From: a virus
IMG/VR virus record: IMGVR_UViG_3300025141_000247
Location: 1-40,312 of that record
Direction: 5' to 3' (one strand)
DNA: 40,312 nucleotides
The position numbers and the translations under genes were made by a program. Positions 33,010-40,312 of the stretch are shown piece by piece (the stretch's first letter is position 1; every line of letters begins with the position of its first letter). A model generated the notes under the pieces. It saw nothing but the letters and a program-made list of their open reading frames with translations, was not told where the DNA came from and did no database searches.

Positions 33010-33504
33010 ATGGCAGATGAAACAAACAAATGGTCACAGCCAACGCAACCACCGCCACCACTTTTTCTTGGTGAAAAAGAGCGTGATTTGGTTAAACAAG
33101 TTAATGATGAACTAATAGAGCGTATTGTTGGACAGGTGTTAGCTTATTATCCTATAGATCTTCAACATACAAATTTTCATCCACTTTATAACGAGGCAAT
33201 TGTTAAAACATTTTTGCCCCCCGTCAGGATTCATGCTTTGGTTGAATTTATGGGGCAGACCACAGAAACTGATAAGTATGGCATAGATAAATCTGTAAAA
33301 ATAAAGGTCCATTTTCATAAGAGAAGATTAACTGAAGATCAAAATCTTTTTGTGAGAGAAGGAGACTTTGTTGCTTATGGCGAAAATTACTATGAAATAG
33401 TAAAACTGGAGGAGCCAAAAGAGTTATTTGGTCAGGCAGATAGAAGGATTGCAATAATTGCTGAGTGCATTAAGTCTAGGGAGGGCTTGTTCGATGGCAC
33501 ATAA
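33010..33504 (+). CDS. 14: Neck protein, gp14-like
   Basis: A 164-residue protein 7 bases after the gp13-like gene. It contains an acidic helical segment (EKERDLVKQVNDELIERIVG), a segment with DKYGIDKSVKIKVHFHKRRL, and a GDFVAYGENYYEIVKL strand pair, which I read as resembling the gp14-type pattern of a diagonal beta-barrel. It is shorter than T4 gp14 (256). Together with gp13 it forms the neck ring that docks the tail. The end overlaps the next gene by 11 bases (ATGGCACATAA). Confidence 0.7.
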   Translation: MADETNKWSQPTQPPPPLFLGEKERDLVKQVNDELIERIVGQVLAYYPIDLQHTNFHPLYNEAIVKTFLPPVRIHALVEFMGQTTETDKYGIDKSVKIKVHFHKRRLTEDQNLFVREGDFVAYGENYYEIVKLEEPKELFGQADRRIAIIAECIKSREGLFDGT

Positions 33505-34351
33505 AGGCTCAATAAACGAAGAGACATCTCCAGTGGAGGTCAGTAAGTATTCTTCGACGTTGGAAGATATCGATTTTGCTGTATACAACTTCTTTGATGT
33601 TGCCATGGATCTTCGTACGAAAACTAATAAAGGATTTCGCAAGGCTCCAGTTATTTGGTCTGGGTCGGAAAGAGCGCATAATATAAAAAATGATAAAATC
33701 AAGAGGGATGCAGTTGGACAAATAATCTTGCCAGTAATTAGTATTGAAAGAGGCGGTGTTAGTAAATCAGAAAAAAGTCGTTCTATCCCTTACGCTTCTG
33801 TTGATCCTGTTGGGGATTTAAAAGGGGGTTTTCTCCGCGTCAACAAGATCATTAAACAAGACAAAACAAGAAACTTTGCCAACGCAGATGCGCATCGTAG
33901 AAAGGGACAAGACAATTACCCACTTTACTATAGAGGGAAGAAAAAAAATAAAAAAGTGGTTTGGGAGACATTAACAATCCCTATACCGATATATATTGAC
34001 GTTGAATATAAAGTTGTCTTGAGGACCGAATATCAAGAACAAATGAACGATCTTTTGACACCAATTATTCGAAGTTCAAACGCTCATAGAAGAATTTACT
34101 TGGGCTATAAAACAAACATGTATGAAGCCTTTGTATCAGAAGACTATAATGTGGAAAACAATATATCAAATTATGAAACAAACGAAAGAAAATACGAAAC
34201 AACCATTACCATGAATGTTTTTGGTTATTTAATAGGCGATGGTAAAAATCAAGTACAGCCTAGGGTCGTGAGAAGAGAAAATGCAGTACAAATACGTTTT
34301 GCAAGAGAAAGGATAGTAGTTCAAGATGAGAATGGTGAATTCAGATTTTAA
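33494..34351 (+). CDS. 15: Tail terminator / sheath stabiliser, gp15-like
   Basis: I choose the ATG at 33494, preceded by GGGAGGG, over the TTG at 33458; this gives 285 residues. The middle holds LTIPIPIYIDVEYKVVLRTEYQEQMNDLL and the later part TTITMNVFGYLIGDG, matching the gp15-type order of a PIxIxYEL-like strand, an inter-subunit helix and a TxxFxVxGW-like strand. T4 gp15 has 272 residues and caps the tail tube and sheath, where it meets the neck. The gene is coupled to the gp14-like gene and precedes the sheath, the expected order. Confidence 0.78.
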   Translation: MAHKGSINEETSPVEVSKYSSTLEDIDFAVYNFFDVAMDLRTKTNKGFRKAPVIWSGSERAHNIKNDKIKRDAVGQIILPVISIERGGVSKSEKSRSIPYASVDPVGDLKGGFLRVNKIIKQDKTRNFANADAHRRKGQDNYPLYYRGKKKNKKVVWETLTIPIPIYIDVEYKVVLRTEYQEQMNDLLTPIIRSSNAHRRIYLGYKTNMYEAFVSEDYNVENNISNYETNERKYETTITMNVFGYLIGDGKNQVQPRVVRRENAVQIRFARERIVVQDENGEFRF

Positions 34352-34372
34352 AGGATTTTGTAGAGTAGCCAG

Positions 34373-34381
34373 ACTATTTAT
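34373..34381 (+). promoter_or_regulatory. ACTATTTAT box, copy 5 (possible late promoter)
   Basis: Exact ACTATTTAT in the 83-base gap before the sheath gene, 53 bases before its ATG. The leader between them is AT-rich and ends in the ribosome binding site AAGGAG. Confidence 0.45.
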
Positions 34382-34434
34382 TAAAGAAAAAAGTTTATAA
34401 AAATTAAACTAGCTTGTGATAAGGAGCAAAAAAC

Positions 34435-37400
34435 ATGTCAGTTGATAAATTTAAGTTTGTATCTCCAGGTGTTTTCATCCATGAAATTGATGAATCAATA
34501 CTTGAGCCCTTGCCAGAGAAGATGGGCCCCCTGGTCATCGGTCGTTTTCAAAAAGGACCAGCTAACAGACCCACTAAAGTAAGCTCATTCAGGGAGTTTG
34601 TTTCTATTTTTGGATATCCTTCTTCTGGCAACTCTTCGGGTGATATATGGCGTACTGGCGAAATGACTGCTCCTACATACGCCGCATATGCCGTACAAGC
34701 TTGGTTAAAAAATAATAGTCCATGCACAGTATACCGCTGCCTGGGCGAGCAGCGCGCCGACGCCGAGCCCGGCACAGATGGAGAATCTGGCTGGTCGACA
34801 ACTAACACTTTTTCAAATGGAACGGGATCTTCAATTGCTAATGCAGGCGGCGCCTATGGTTTATTTATTATGCCTAACCCGGATTTGCAGGATACAACAA
34901 CGACCTCAATTGGAACAGAATATTTACTGATTAGTGGTACTGCTGATTCAGGCGATGCCTGGAATTTCGCCGGCCCCATAAGCGGCACCCTGATGGGTGC
35001 TAATTATTCTTTCTATGTGCCATATGGCGCCGGCGCTGAGCTGGACAAGAATACAACAACAATCCATATTACTAGCTCACACGACGCCGACGGCGTCGCG
35101 GCCTCGCCCGCCGCAGGCCAAATTTTTATTTCTGGTAGTTCCAACTTAGAGTTACAGTCCTCACTAATAGCGGCTATTAATGGTACAGCGGCCGACGACG
35201 TTACCTTTGGCAGCGGCCGCTCCACGGGTGTCCTTGGCATTACTGCCACATCCGGATCCGGGCTGTCGGTTACTCTTACTGCCACAAAAGCGGGTGTCTA
35301 TGGTTCTCAGATTACTATTACTGGCTCCGCGGGTCTCGTGACTCAGGGTGGTACATTGGATGTTGGAGCTGCCACACACAGTCATATCGAAGACAACCCG
35401 AGCTCCGGCGGAACAAATTCATTATTTTCGGCTGGCCCGGAAGCCGCCGGCTCTTGGGCCCTGGCCTTAACCGCCTCCACTGCGGCACCTGTTACCGGCA
35501 CCTTGGCTGCTATTTGGTATGTCAACGCCGGCGCTGTCGTGTTGACAGGAACCCAGCGAAATGGCCAAGCCGCGCAAGGCTGCCATGAACTTATTAAAGG
35601 CACGAATGGCAACTTCACTGCAAAAATCTATTCTTCAGACACAACAGTTGAAAAAGCTGCCACGTTCAATTTTGACAGAGATTCTAACTTCTTCATTAGA
35701 AAAGTTTTCAACACAGATCCCACTAAAATAAACGACGAGGTAACCGTAACAGGGGTTGAACAATACTGGCTAGGCGAAACTTTCGAATCTAATTTAAAGA
35801 GTGCAGAAAATAGCCAACTAAAATCGGATGGAAGTGAACCCAGTAGCACAGGACAACTGGGGGTCATCTTGGCTTTGGACGGAACAACCGCCGGCTCAGG
35901 CTTAAAATGGCACGACCGCGCCGGCGCACTGGAGGGTTTTGCAGCTAAAACCGGTTGGTTCTTCTCGCAAGATTTAAGGGGCACCACATATGCTGATTTC
36001 GATCCAACGAATACGAGCCATGTTTCTGCTTTGTTCAGGTTTGTGGCCTTGGACAGCGGTGAATCAGCGAACAAAGATATTAAAATTTCTATCCAAGACA
36101 TCCAACTACCATCAAGCAACTTTAATGCTTTTGGTACCTTTACAGTTCTCGTTAGATCGGCGTGGGATAGCGACAACGCTCCAGTTATCTTAGAACGCTA
36201 TAGCAACATGAATTTAGATCCAACTTCAACCAACTACATTGCGAAGGTAATTGGAGATAGATATTATACTTTTGACAATACTAATAAGACTCTTCTTGAA
36301 TTAGGGAATTACCCAAATAAATCAAGATATGTTAGAGTTGTAATGAACGAAAATGTTCAGAATGGCGCTGCAAAAGACGGCTGGCTTCCATTTGGTGTTT
36401 ATGGTCCCGTGGTTCCTAAAACTATTGTCGTTAGCTCGGGATCAGCAGTAACTGACGACGCCCTCGATGGCGCGTGGTTCTCCGGCCGAAGCGTGGCCAA
36501 CGCTGTGCCATTCCAGGCCCTGGCCCCCGCCGCGAGCACCCCCTCAGGTGTCCCCACAGCGCTCCAGCTCGACCACGTTTTTAATACCGATGCCGATATA
36601 ACAGCTTCACTAGAATTTCCGACCAGCAGAATGAGAGTATCTTCTTCTGAAGGTGGGCTGGTTCTTGGAAGGAAGGCTTATTTTGGATATCAATCTAACA
36701 TCATTGACACCAAGCGTCACGATGGCACAACCGTTGATCTGTTACGTTCTCGCCCGGCCGCCGCCGCAGCTTCTCCGTTCTCCAAGGGGGACGATAACCA
36801 ATATTCATGGGTTTTCACTCTTGATAACATAGTTCCGTCGGTTGAAGACAGTTCTCATGCTGTACATGTTGTTGGCGGCCGCGCCTCAATGCGTTCTTAT
36901 ACAGCAGTTAGCTCTAGTGACGGTAAAACAACAAAAGAAGTGCTGTTAGCTGGGTATAATAGATTCAACTCGCCTATGTTTGGCGGCCAGGACGGCTTCG
37001 ACATTACTGAGCCGGATCCATTTAGAAATTCGTTCCTTGACGACACACCTGGAGAAAAGACGAATTATGCTTATTACAGTTTGAAGAAGGCCGTTGACAT
37101 GACTGCAGATGCAGAATTTATTGAATATGATCTTGCCTGTATGCCTGGTATAACTAATAGTTCTCTTAATACAGCACTGGTTAACTCGTGCGAAGAGAGG
37201 GGCGACGCTTTGGCGATTGTTGACCTACCGGGTGGTTACACTCCAGCTCACGAAAACCTCTTGGACGAGGCATCTAGACTTGGAACGGTGCAGGCTGTCG
37301 TCGACGCTGCAAACGACCTGGGCCTCAATTCTAGTTATGGCTGCACTTTTTATCCATATGTAATGGTCAGAGATACAATTGATGACTCTGTGCTCTATGT

Positions 37401-37977
37401 GCCTCCTTCAGTTGTCGCTCTCGGTACTTTCTCTAGCTCACAGCGAAAATCAGCTGTTTGGTTCGCACCTGCTGGCTTTACTAGAGGTGGCCTCAGTGAG
37501 GGTAGTGCCGGCCTGCCGGTCCTGGGAGTAAGACAGCGTCTTACTTCTGATGACAGAGACAAGTTATACGAAGCAAATATTAATCCGATTGCCTCTTTCC
37601 CGGCAGAAGGAATTGTTATCTTCGGGCAGAAAACTCTTCAGGTAACGCAGTCGGCCTTGGACAGAATCAATGTACGTAGGCTAATGATTCATGTGAAAAA
37701 AGAGATTTCAAGATTTGCTGCTACTACCTTGTTCGAACAGAATATCACGGCAACCTGGGATAGATTCAAGAATAAAGTCATACCCTTTCTTGAAAGAGTT
37801 AAGGCCGGTAAAGGCCTTACAGACTTCAAGGTGCTATTAGATAGTACTACGACTACACCTGATCTGGTTGATAGAAATATACTCTATGCTAAAATTTACT
37901 TGAAACCAGCACGTGCAATCGAATTTATCGCGCTAGATTTCATTATTACGAAGAGCGGAGCTTCTTTTGATGACTAA
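34435..37977 (+). CDS. 18: Contractile tail sheath protein, gp18-like, enlarged
   Basis: A 1180-residue sheath protein. The N terminus (FVSPGVFIHEIDES, GPLVIGRFQKGPANRP, then AYAVQAWLKNNSPCTVYR) and the C-terminal 300 residues (ALAIVDLPGGYTP, VRDTIDDSVLYVPPS, SSQRKSAVWFAPAGFTRG, then IEFIALDFIITKSG) match sheath proteins of contractile tails. The centre is greatly expanded compared with T4 gp18 (659 residues); residues of about 110-400 are Gly/Thr/Ala-rich beta-type sequence with SSLIAAINGTAADDVTF and LTATKAGVYGSQITITGS, like an inserted surface domain. The sheath contracts to drive the tube through the cell envelope. Confidence 0.93.
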   Translation: MSVDKFKFVSPGVFIHEIDESILEPLPEKMGPLVIGRFQKGPANRPTKVSSFREFVSIFGYPSSGNSSGDIWRTGEMTAPTYAAYAVQAWLKNNSPCTVYRCLGEQRADAEPGTDGESGWSTTNTFSNGTGSSIANAGGAYGLFIMPNPDLQDTTTTSIGTEYLLISGTADSGDAWNFAGPISGTLMGANYSFYVPYGAGAELDKNTTTIHITSSHDADGVAASPAAGQIFISGSSNLELQSSLIAAINGTAADDVTFGSGRSTGVLGITATSGSGLSVTLTATKAGVYGSQITITGSAGLVTQGGTLDVGAATHSHIEDNPSSGGTNSLFSAGPEAAGSWALALTASTAAPVTGTLAAIWYVNAGAVVLTGTQRNGQAAQGCHELIKGTNGNFTAKIYSSDTTVEKAATFNFDRDSNFFIRKVFNTDPTKINDEVTVTGVEQYWLGETFESNLKSAENSQLKSDGSEPSSTGQLGVILALDGTTAGSGLKWHDRAGALEGFAAKTGWFFSQDLRGTTYADFDPTNTSHVSALFRFVALDSGESANKDIKISIQDIQLPSSNFNAFGTFTVLVRSAWDSDNAPVILERYSNMNLDPTSTNYIAKVIGDRYYTFDNTNKTLLELGNYPNKSRYVRVVMNENVQNGAAKDGWLPFGVYGPVVPKTIVVSSGSAVTDDALDGAWFSGRSVANAVPFQALAPAASTPSGVPTALQLDHVFNTDADITASLEFPTSRMRVSSSEGGLVLGRKAYFGYQSNIIDTKRHDGTTVDLLRSRPAAAAASPFSKGDDNQYSWVFTLDNIVPSVEDSSHAVHVVGGRASMRSYTAVSSSDGKTTKEVLLAGYNRFNSPMFGGQDGFDITEPDPFRNSFLDDTPGEKTNYAYYSLKKAVDMTADAEFIEYDLACMPGITNSSLNTALVNSCEERGDALAIVDLPGGYTPAHENLLDEASRLGTVQAVVDAANDLGLNSSYGCTFYPYVMVRDTIDDSVLYVPPSVVALGTFSSSQRKSAVWFAPAGFTRGGLSEGSAGLPVLGVRQRLTSDDRDKLYEANINPIASFPAEGIVIFGQKTLQVTQSALDRINVRRLMIHVKKEISRFAATTLFEQNITATWDRFKNKVIPFLERVKAGKGLTDFKVLLDSTTTTPDLVDRNILYAKIYLKPARAIEFIALDFIITKSGASFDD

Positions 37978-37992
37978 AAATTTAATGAGTTT

Positions 37993-38001
37993 ACTATTTA
38001 T
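37993..38001 (+). promoter_or_regulatory. ACTATTTAT box, copy 6 (possible late promoter)
   Basis: Exact ACTATTTAT in the 64-base gap before the tube gene, 40 bases before its ATG, followed by TATAGAGCAC and a GGGAG ribosome binding site. Confidence 0.45.
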
Positions 38002-38041
38002 TATAGAGCACAAAATTACTATACCACGGGAGACCAAGTAG

Positions 38042-38644
38042 ATGCCATTTTTTAACGATACACAGTTCCAGCCGAAAAGAAAATTTCGGTTTTTGGTATC
38101 TTTCTCTAATTTAGGAGAAGATTTAATATATATGGTTACGAAAGCTACGCGTCCATCATTTGAATTGACTAACGTCACTGAGCATAGAATTCTAAATCAC
38201 ACTTTTAAATTCCCGGGTATTGTTAAGTGGAATGATATAGATATCACTTTAATTGATGCCATTGAACCAAATGTGGGATCTAGATTTTATAATGTTTTAA
38301 GAAATATGGGGTACGTTCAACCAGGTGACGCTGATCAATTAGCGGCTGGCATTACAAAACAACAGGCCAACGCAGCCCTCGGCAACGTTGTTATCCGACA
38401 GCTTGATGGAGGCGGTCACGGATCCCCAGATAAGTCAGATTTAAATCCTGTTTCCCTTAGTATCACCTCTGCGGCAAAGGCTCACGAGGAATGGACACTC
38501 AAAAATGCGTTTATAAAAAGTATAAAGTGGGGTGATGTAGACTATACATCTGAAGACATAGTTAATGTAGATATTGGTATTGCATATGATTTTGCTACTT
38601 ATGATATAGTTAATCCCCCTGACGGCTTTGATTATAAGTTATAA
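38042..38644 (+). CDS. 19: Tail tube protein, gp19-like
   Basis: A 200-residue protein with the T4 gp19 pattern: an N-terminal QPKRKFRFLVSF strand, KATRPSFELTNVTEHRILNH, and the central FKFPGIVKWNDIDITLID segment. The C-terminal half closes with IKSIKWGDVDYTSEDIVNVDI and IAYDFATYD, a typical tube-protein ending. Hexamers stack to form the inner tail tube. T4 gp19 has 163 residues. Its position directly after the sheath gene agrees. Ribosome binding site GGGAG. Confidence 0.92.
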   Translation: MPFFNDTQFQPKRKFRFLVSFSNLGEDLIYMVTKATRPSFELTNVTEHRILNHTFKFPGIVKWNDIDITLIDAIEPNVGSRFYNVLRNMGYVQPGDADQLAAGITKQQANAALGNVVIRQLDGGGHGSPDKSDLNPVSLSITSAAKAHEEWTLKNAFIKSIKWGDVDYTSEDIVNVDIGIAYDFATYDIVNPPDGFDYKL

Positions 38645-38678
38645 TTTAAATAGAGAGACAAGGAAAGGCGAGGTTTAA

Positions 38679-39503
38679 ATGAGAAACAATCAGGATCGAT
38701 TAGGCAAGGCTGCACAAGGCGCGCCACCAACACCAGCATCGCCTAATATGGGTTTTGTTGTACCTACGGAGTTTGTGGAGCTTCCTTCAAGAGGGAAGTT
38801 TTATTCAAGCGAACATCCGCTACACAATCAAGAAACTATTGAAATAAAATTTATGACGGCCAGAGAAGAAGACATTTTGGCCTCTTCGACTTTATTTGAA
38901 AAAGGTCTGGCAATCGAGAGACTTTTACAAAATATTGTTGTCCCGGAGTTAGATACAGCAACCCTACTTATAGGCGACCGTAACGCAATAATGATAGCCG
39001 CCCGGGCATCCGCTTATGGCAATCATTATTTTGCGCAAGTTACATGTAGCGAATGTCTCACAAAGCAAGAGTATGATTTTGACTTAAACAAAATAAGTTA
39101 TAATTTAGACTGTTTTAACCCTGAGTTGCTTGAGGAAAGAAAAATAATCTTTAATGAGGAAGAAGGCCTTTTTGAATATACCTTGCCAAAGTCCGGTGTT
39201 AAAGTTGGCATAAGTCTGTTAACTGGTGCTGAAGAGACTAAGCCAGAATCTGAAAAAGATGATGAGTCAGCAGTAACAAAATCCTTGTTAAGATTCATTG
39301 CTTCTGTCAACGGAAATAAAGAGAGTGAATATATATCACAATTTGTTAATTCAATGCTGGCGTGGGACTCGAAAGAATTGAGGGCGGTATTGCCAACTAT
39401 AGTGCCAAATATAGATCTAAGACAAGAATTTGATTGTGGTTATTGCGCGAATAAAGAAACCATGGAGGTGCCGCTTACTGCGGCGTTTTTTTGGCCTCGA
39501 TGA
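38679..39503 (+). CDS. 26: gp26-like baseplate hub / tail assembly protein with zinc ribbon
   Basis: A 274-residue protein. It has an N-terminal FVELPSRGKFYSSEHPL motif, an EEDILASSTLFEKGLAIERLL helix, and two cysteine pairs: CSEC at about residues 126-129 and CGYC at about 255-258, which can form one zinc ribbon. It ends in FFWPR. This pattern fits the gp26-type baseplate hub subunits of T4-like phages. The gene lies between tube and tape measure, where many other phages have tail assembly chaperones made by programmed frameshift. Its last codons include a T7 run over which the overlapping gp51-like frame could be joined. Confidence 0.72.
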   Translation: MRNNQDRLGKAAQGAPPTPASPNMGFVVPTEFVELPSRGKFYSSEHPLHNQETIEIKFMTAREEDILASSTLFEKGLAIERLLQNIVVPELDTATLLIGDRNAIMIAARASAYGNHYFAQVTCSECLTKQEYDFDLNKISYNLDCFNPELLEERKIIFNEEEGLFEYTLPKSGVKVGISLLTGAEETKPESEKDDESAVTKSLLRFIASVNGNKESEYISQFVNSMLAWDSKELRAVLPTIVPNIDLRQEFDCGYCANKETMEVPLTAAFFWPR

Positions 39504-39672
39504 AGACTATATAGAAAAAATATATGAGCACTTCTTTTATTTGAAATATCACGGCGGCTGGAGCTTCACTGAAGCTTATAATTTGCCTGTTGGGCTTCGA
39601 AACTGGTTTGTAAGGAAATTATCTGATCAGATTAAAAGCGAGAACGAGGCAAGGAAAGAAGCTTATAAATAA
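39430..39672 (+). CDS. 51: gp51-like tail assembly frame without ATG; frameshift extension candidate
   Basis: This frame opens after a stop at 39418-39420 and contains no ATG. The TTG at 39430 and GTG at 39436 lack ribosome binding sites; a CTG at 39478 follows GGAGG at 39464-39468. The protein-like part begins with GLDEDYIEKIYEHFFYLKYH (from 39493) and continues GGWSFTEAYNLPVGLRNWFV, which I read as the short tail-assembly (gp51-type) pattern. A +1 or -2 shift on TTTTTTT at 39486-39492 would fuse it to the gp26-like protein after Phe271, giving about 330 residues. Separate initiation at a rare codon is the alternative. The given start is only the first possible one. Confidence 0.6.
   Translation: MIVVIARIKKPWRCRLLRRFFGLDEDYIEKIYEHFFYLKYHGGWSFTEAYNLPVGLRNWFVRKLSDQIKSENEARKEAYK
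39486..39492 (+). promoter_or_regulatory. T7 run, candidate frameshift site
   Basis: The run reads GCG TTT TTT TGG in the gp26-like frame. Phe-tRNA can re-pair perfectly with TTT after a +1 or -2 slip, placing the ribosome on GGC CTC GAT of the downstream frame. A -1 slip reaches a TAG within about 10 codons and does not join the frames. Confidence 0.5.
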
Positions 39673-39679
39673 AACACCC

Positions 39680-39702
39680 AACCCCTAATCAGGGGTTTTT
39701 TT
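39680..39702 (+). terminator. Rho-independent terminator after gp26/gp51 pair
   Basis: AACCCCT (39680-39686) pairs with AGGGGTT (39691-39697) around an AATC loop, followed by a run of Ts to 39702. It lies 7 bases after the gp51-like stop. Confidence 0.85.
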
Positions 39703-39716
39703 ATTTCCTACAAGAT

Positions 39717-39725
39717 ACTATTTAT
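39717..39725 (+). promoter_or_regulatory. ACTATTTAT box, copy 7 (possible late promoter)
   Basis: Exact ACTATTTAT after the terminator and 21 bases before the ATG at 39747. It is followed by ATTATCTAGGAG. A terminator-box-gene order recurs here and at copy 4, which supports a promoter function. Confidence 0.5.
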
Positions 39726-39746
39726 ATTATCTAGGAGTAATTTCAT

Positions 39747-40312
39747 ATGGCCGACGAACCAACAGACTCACCAGGAACATCAGAAGGCGCCGGAGATAAA
39801 AAATCTTCGACTCTTGGTGATGCATATAACTGGTTAACTGGTCAGACAGAATTTTCTAAGAAAAATATAGATGAACAAATCGCCCAGGTTGAAAGGCTCA
39901 AAAAAGGGACTGAAGAGTTAACAATTCTAGAGGAAAAAAGGGCTTTAAGCGCTGCAGCTCGTTTGGAGAGCCTAAGGAACGAAGAAGGGATTCAAGGGCT
40001 CATTCAACAGCGTACAGAATCTATTAAGAAAATCAAAGATAGAGAAGATATTATATCAAAAGAAAGAGTAAAAAATCTTCAACAGGAAAAAACGGAACTA
40101 ACGAAAATTCGCGATGCCGCCGGCGGCCTTAGAGGGAAAATTGACGATACACTGACCCTCCGTAAAGCAGAACTGGATCTCCTAAGAAAACAGGCTAACG
40201 AATCAAGGAGGGTCGGAACAGAACTTCAAAGAATAGAAGCTTTATACAGCAGAAAAATAGCCCCCGGCGCAAAGAAAGCTGCCGGAGAAGGATTAAAGTT
40301 CTCTGAACAAGT
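39747..40312 (+). CDS. N-terminal part of coiled-coil tape-measure or hub protein (runs off window)
   Basis: The ATG has ribosome binding site TAGGAG and the frame is open to the last base, giving 188 visible residues. After an unstructured N terminus (MADEPTDSPGTSEGAG) comes a short DAYNWLTGQTEFSKKN segment, then continuous Lys/Glu-rich helical coiled coil to the edge. Long coiled-coil proteins directly after tube and chaperone genes set the tail length (tape measure; T4 gp29 is the hub-linked equivalent). With only the start visible, family assignment is tentative. Confidence 0.65.
   Translation, partial: MADEPTDSPGTSEGAGDKKSSTLGDAYNWLTGQTEFSKKNIDEQIAQVERLKKGTEELTILEEKRALSAAARLESLRNEEGIQGLIQQRTESIKKIKDREDIISKERVKNLQQEKTELTKIRDAAGGLRGKIDDTLTLRKAELDLLRKQANESRRVGTELQRIEALYSRKIAPGAKKAAGEGLKFSEQ

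Noticed and set aside
33458-33493. TTG start for the gp15-like gene
   Set aside because: The ATG at 33494 has a strong GGGAGGG site and the classic 11-base overlap with the previous stop.
35628-36176. Minus-strand frame of 182 codons inside the sheath gene
   Set aside because: It lies wholly within a strongly supported sheath gene and shows no protein family pattern.
39486-39533. A -1 frameshift at the T7 run, the usual type in tail chaperone genes
   Set aside because: Reading in -1 meets TAG after about ten codons; only +1 or -2 joins the gp51-like frame.
1-40312. tRNA genes, CRISPR arrays, insertion sequences or integrase
   Set aside because: I saw no cloverleaf with a CCA-type acceptor, no regularly spaced repeats and no transposase or integrase motif in the window.

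Overview
The window is a stretch of a tailed-phage genome with a contractile tail and T4-like morphogenesis genes. Every gene I accept lies on the + strand. Genes are tightly packed, often with overlapping TAATG or ATGA junctions. The base composition is AT-rich overall, yet GC-rich palindromic hexamers are scattered through it. The T4-family set includes large terminase, portal, prohead protease, scaffold, major capsid protein, neck proteins, sheath and tube. The host cannot be read from the sequence. A signal-peptide protein and a spanin-like protein suggest a Gram-negative host, and the overall gene style resembles uncultured marine myoviruses; both points are inference.

Layout. (1) Positions 1-8029 hold five large virion or baseplate-type proteins: two big unassigned ones, a conserved structural protein, and two paralogues. 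(2) Positions 8042-12709 form a small DNA-metabolism block: a RuvC-like resolvase, a gp61/DnaG-like primase, and one protein joining the Mre11-like nuclease (T4 gp47) to the Rad50-like ATPase (T4 gp46). (3) Positions 12736-15400 hold small membrane, coiled-coil and zinc-ribbon proteins: a probable lysis cluster plus unknown genes just before the terminase. (4) Positions 15400-22636 are the packaging and prohead block: large terminase, portal, unknown proteins, a CPxC membrane protein, two tiny ORFs, prohead protease, a ribosomal protein bS21 homologue and a possible capsid-associated protein. (5) Positions 22681-27367 are two fibre-like proteins with VGIGT repeats; the second ends in a peptidase S74 intramolecular chaperone. 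(6) Positions 27457-31597 are scaffold and major capsid protein, then a separately bracketed two-gene unit with a structured leader. (7) Positions 31725-40312 run from neck through sheath and tube to a gp26/gp51-like pair and the start of a coiled-coil tape-measure or hub protein that leaves the window.

How it works together. Capsid assembly (scaffold, protease, capsid protein), DNA packaging (portal, terminase) and tail assembly (neck, sheath, tube, tape measure) are in near T4 order. A motif, ACTATTTAT, recurs seven times just upstream of structural or lysis genes and is the best candidate for a shared late control element. Three good rho-independent terminators separate the blocks.

Most interesting points: a gp51-like frame with no ATG that overlaps the gp26-like gene at a T7 run, suggesting programmed frameshifting; the one-chain Mre11-Rad50 protein with an atypical zinc hook; a phage-borne bS21; a leader RNA with two hairpins whose 9-nt loops are complementary; and the excess of GGCGCC and GCCGGC.
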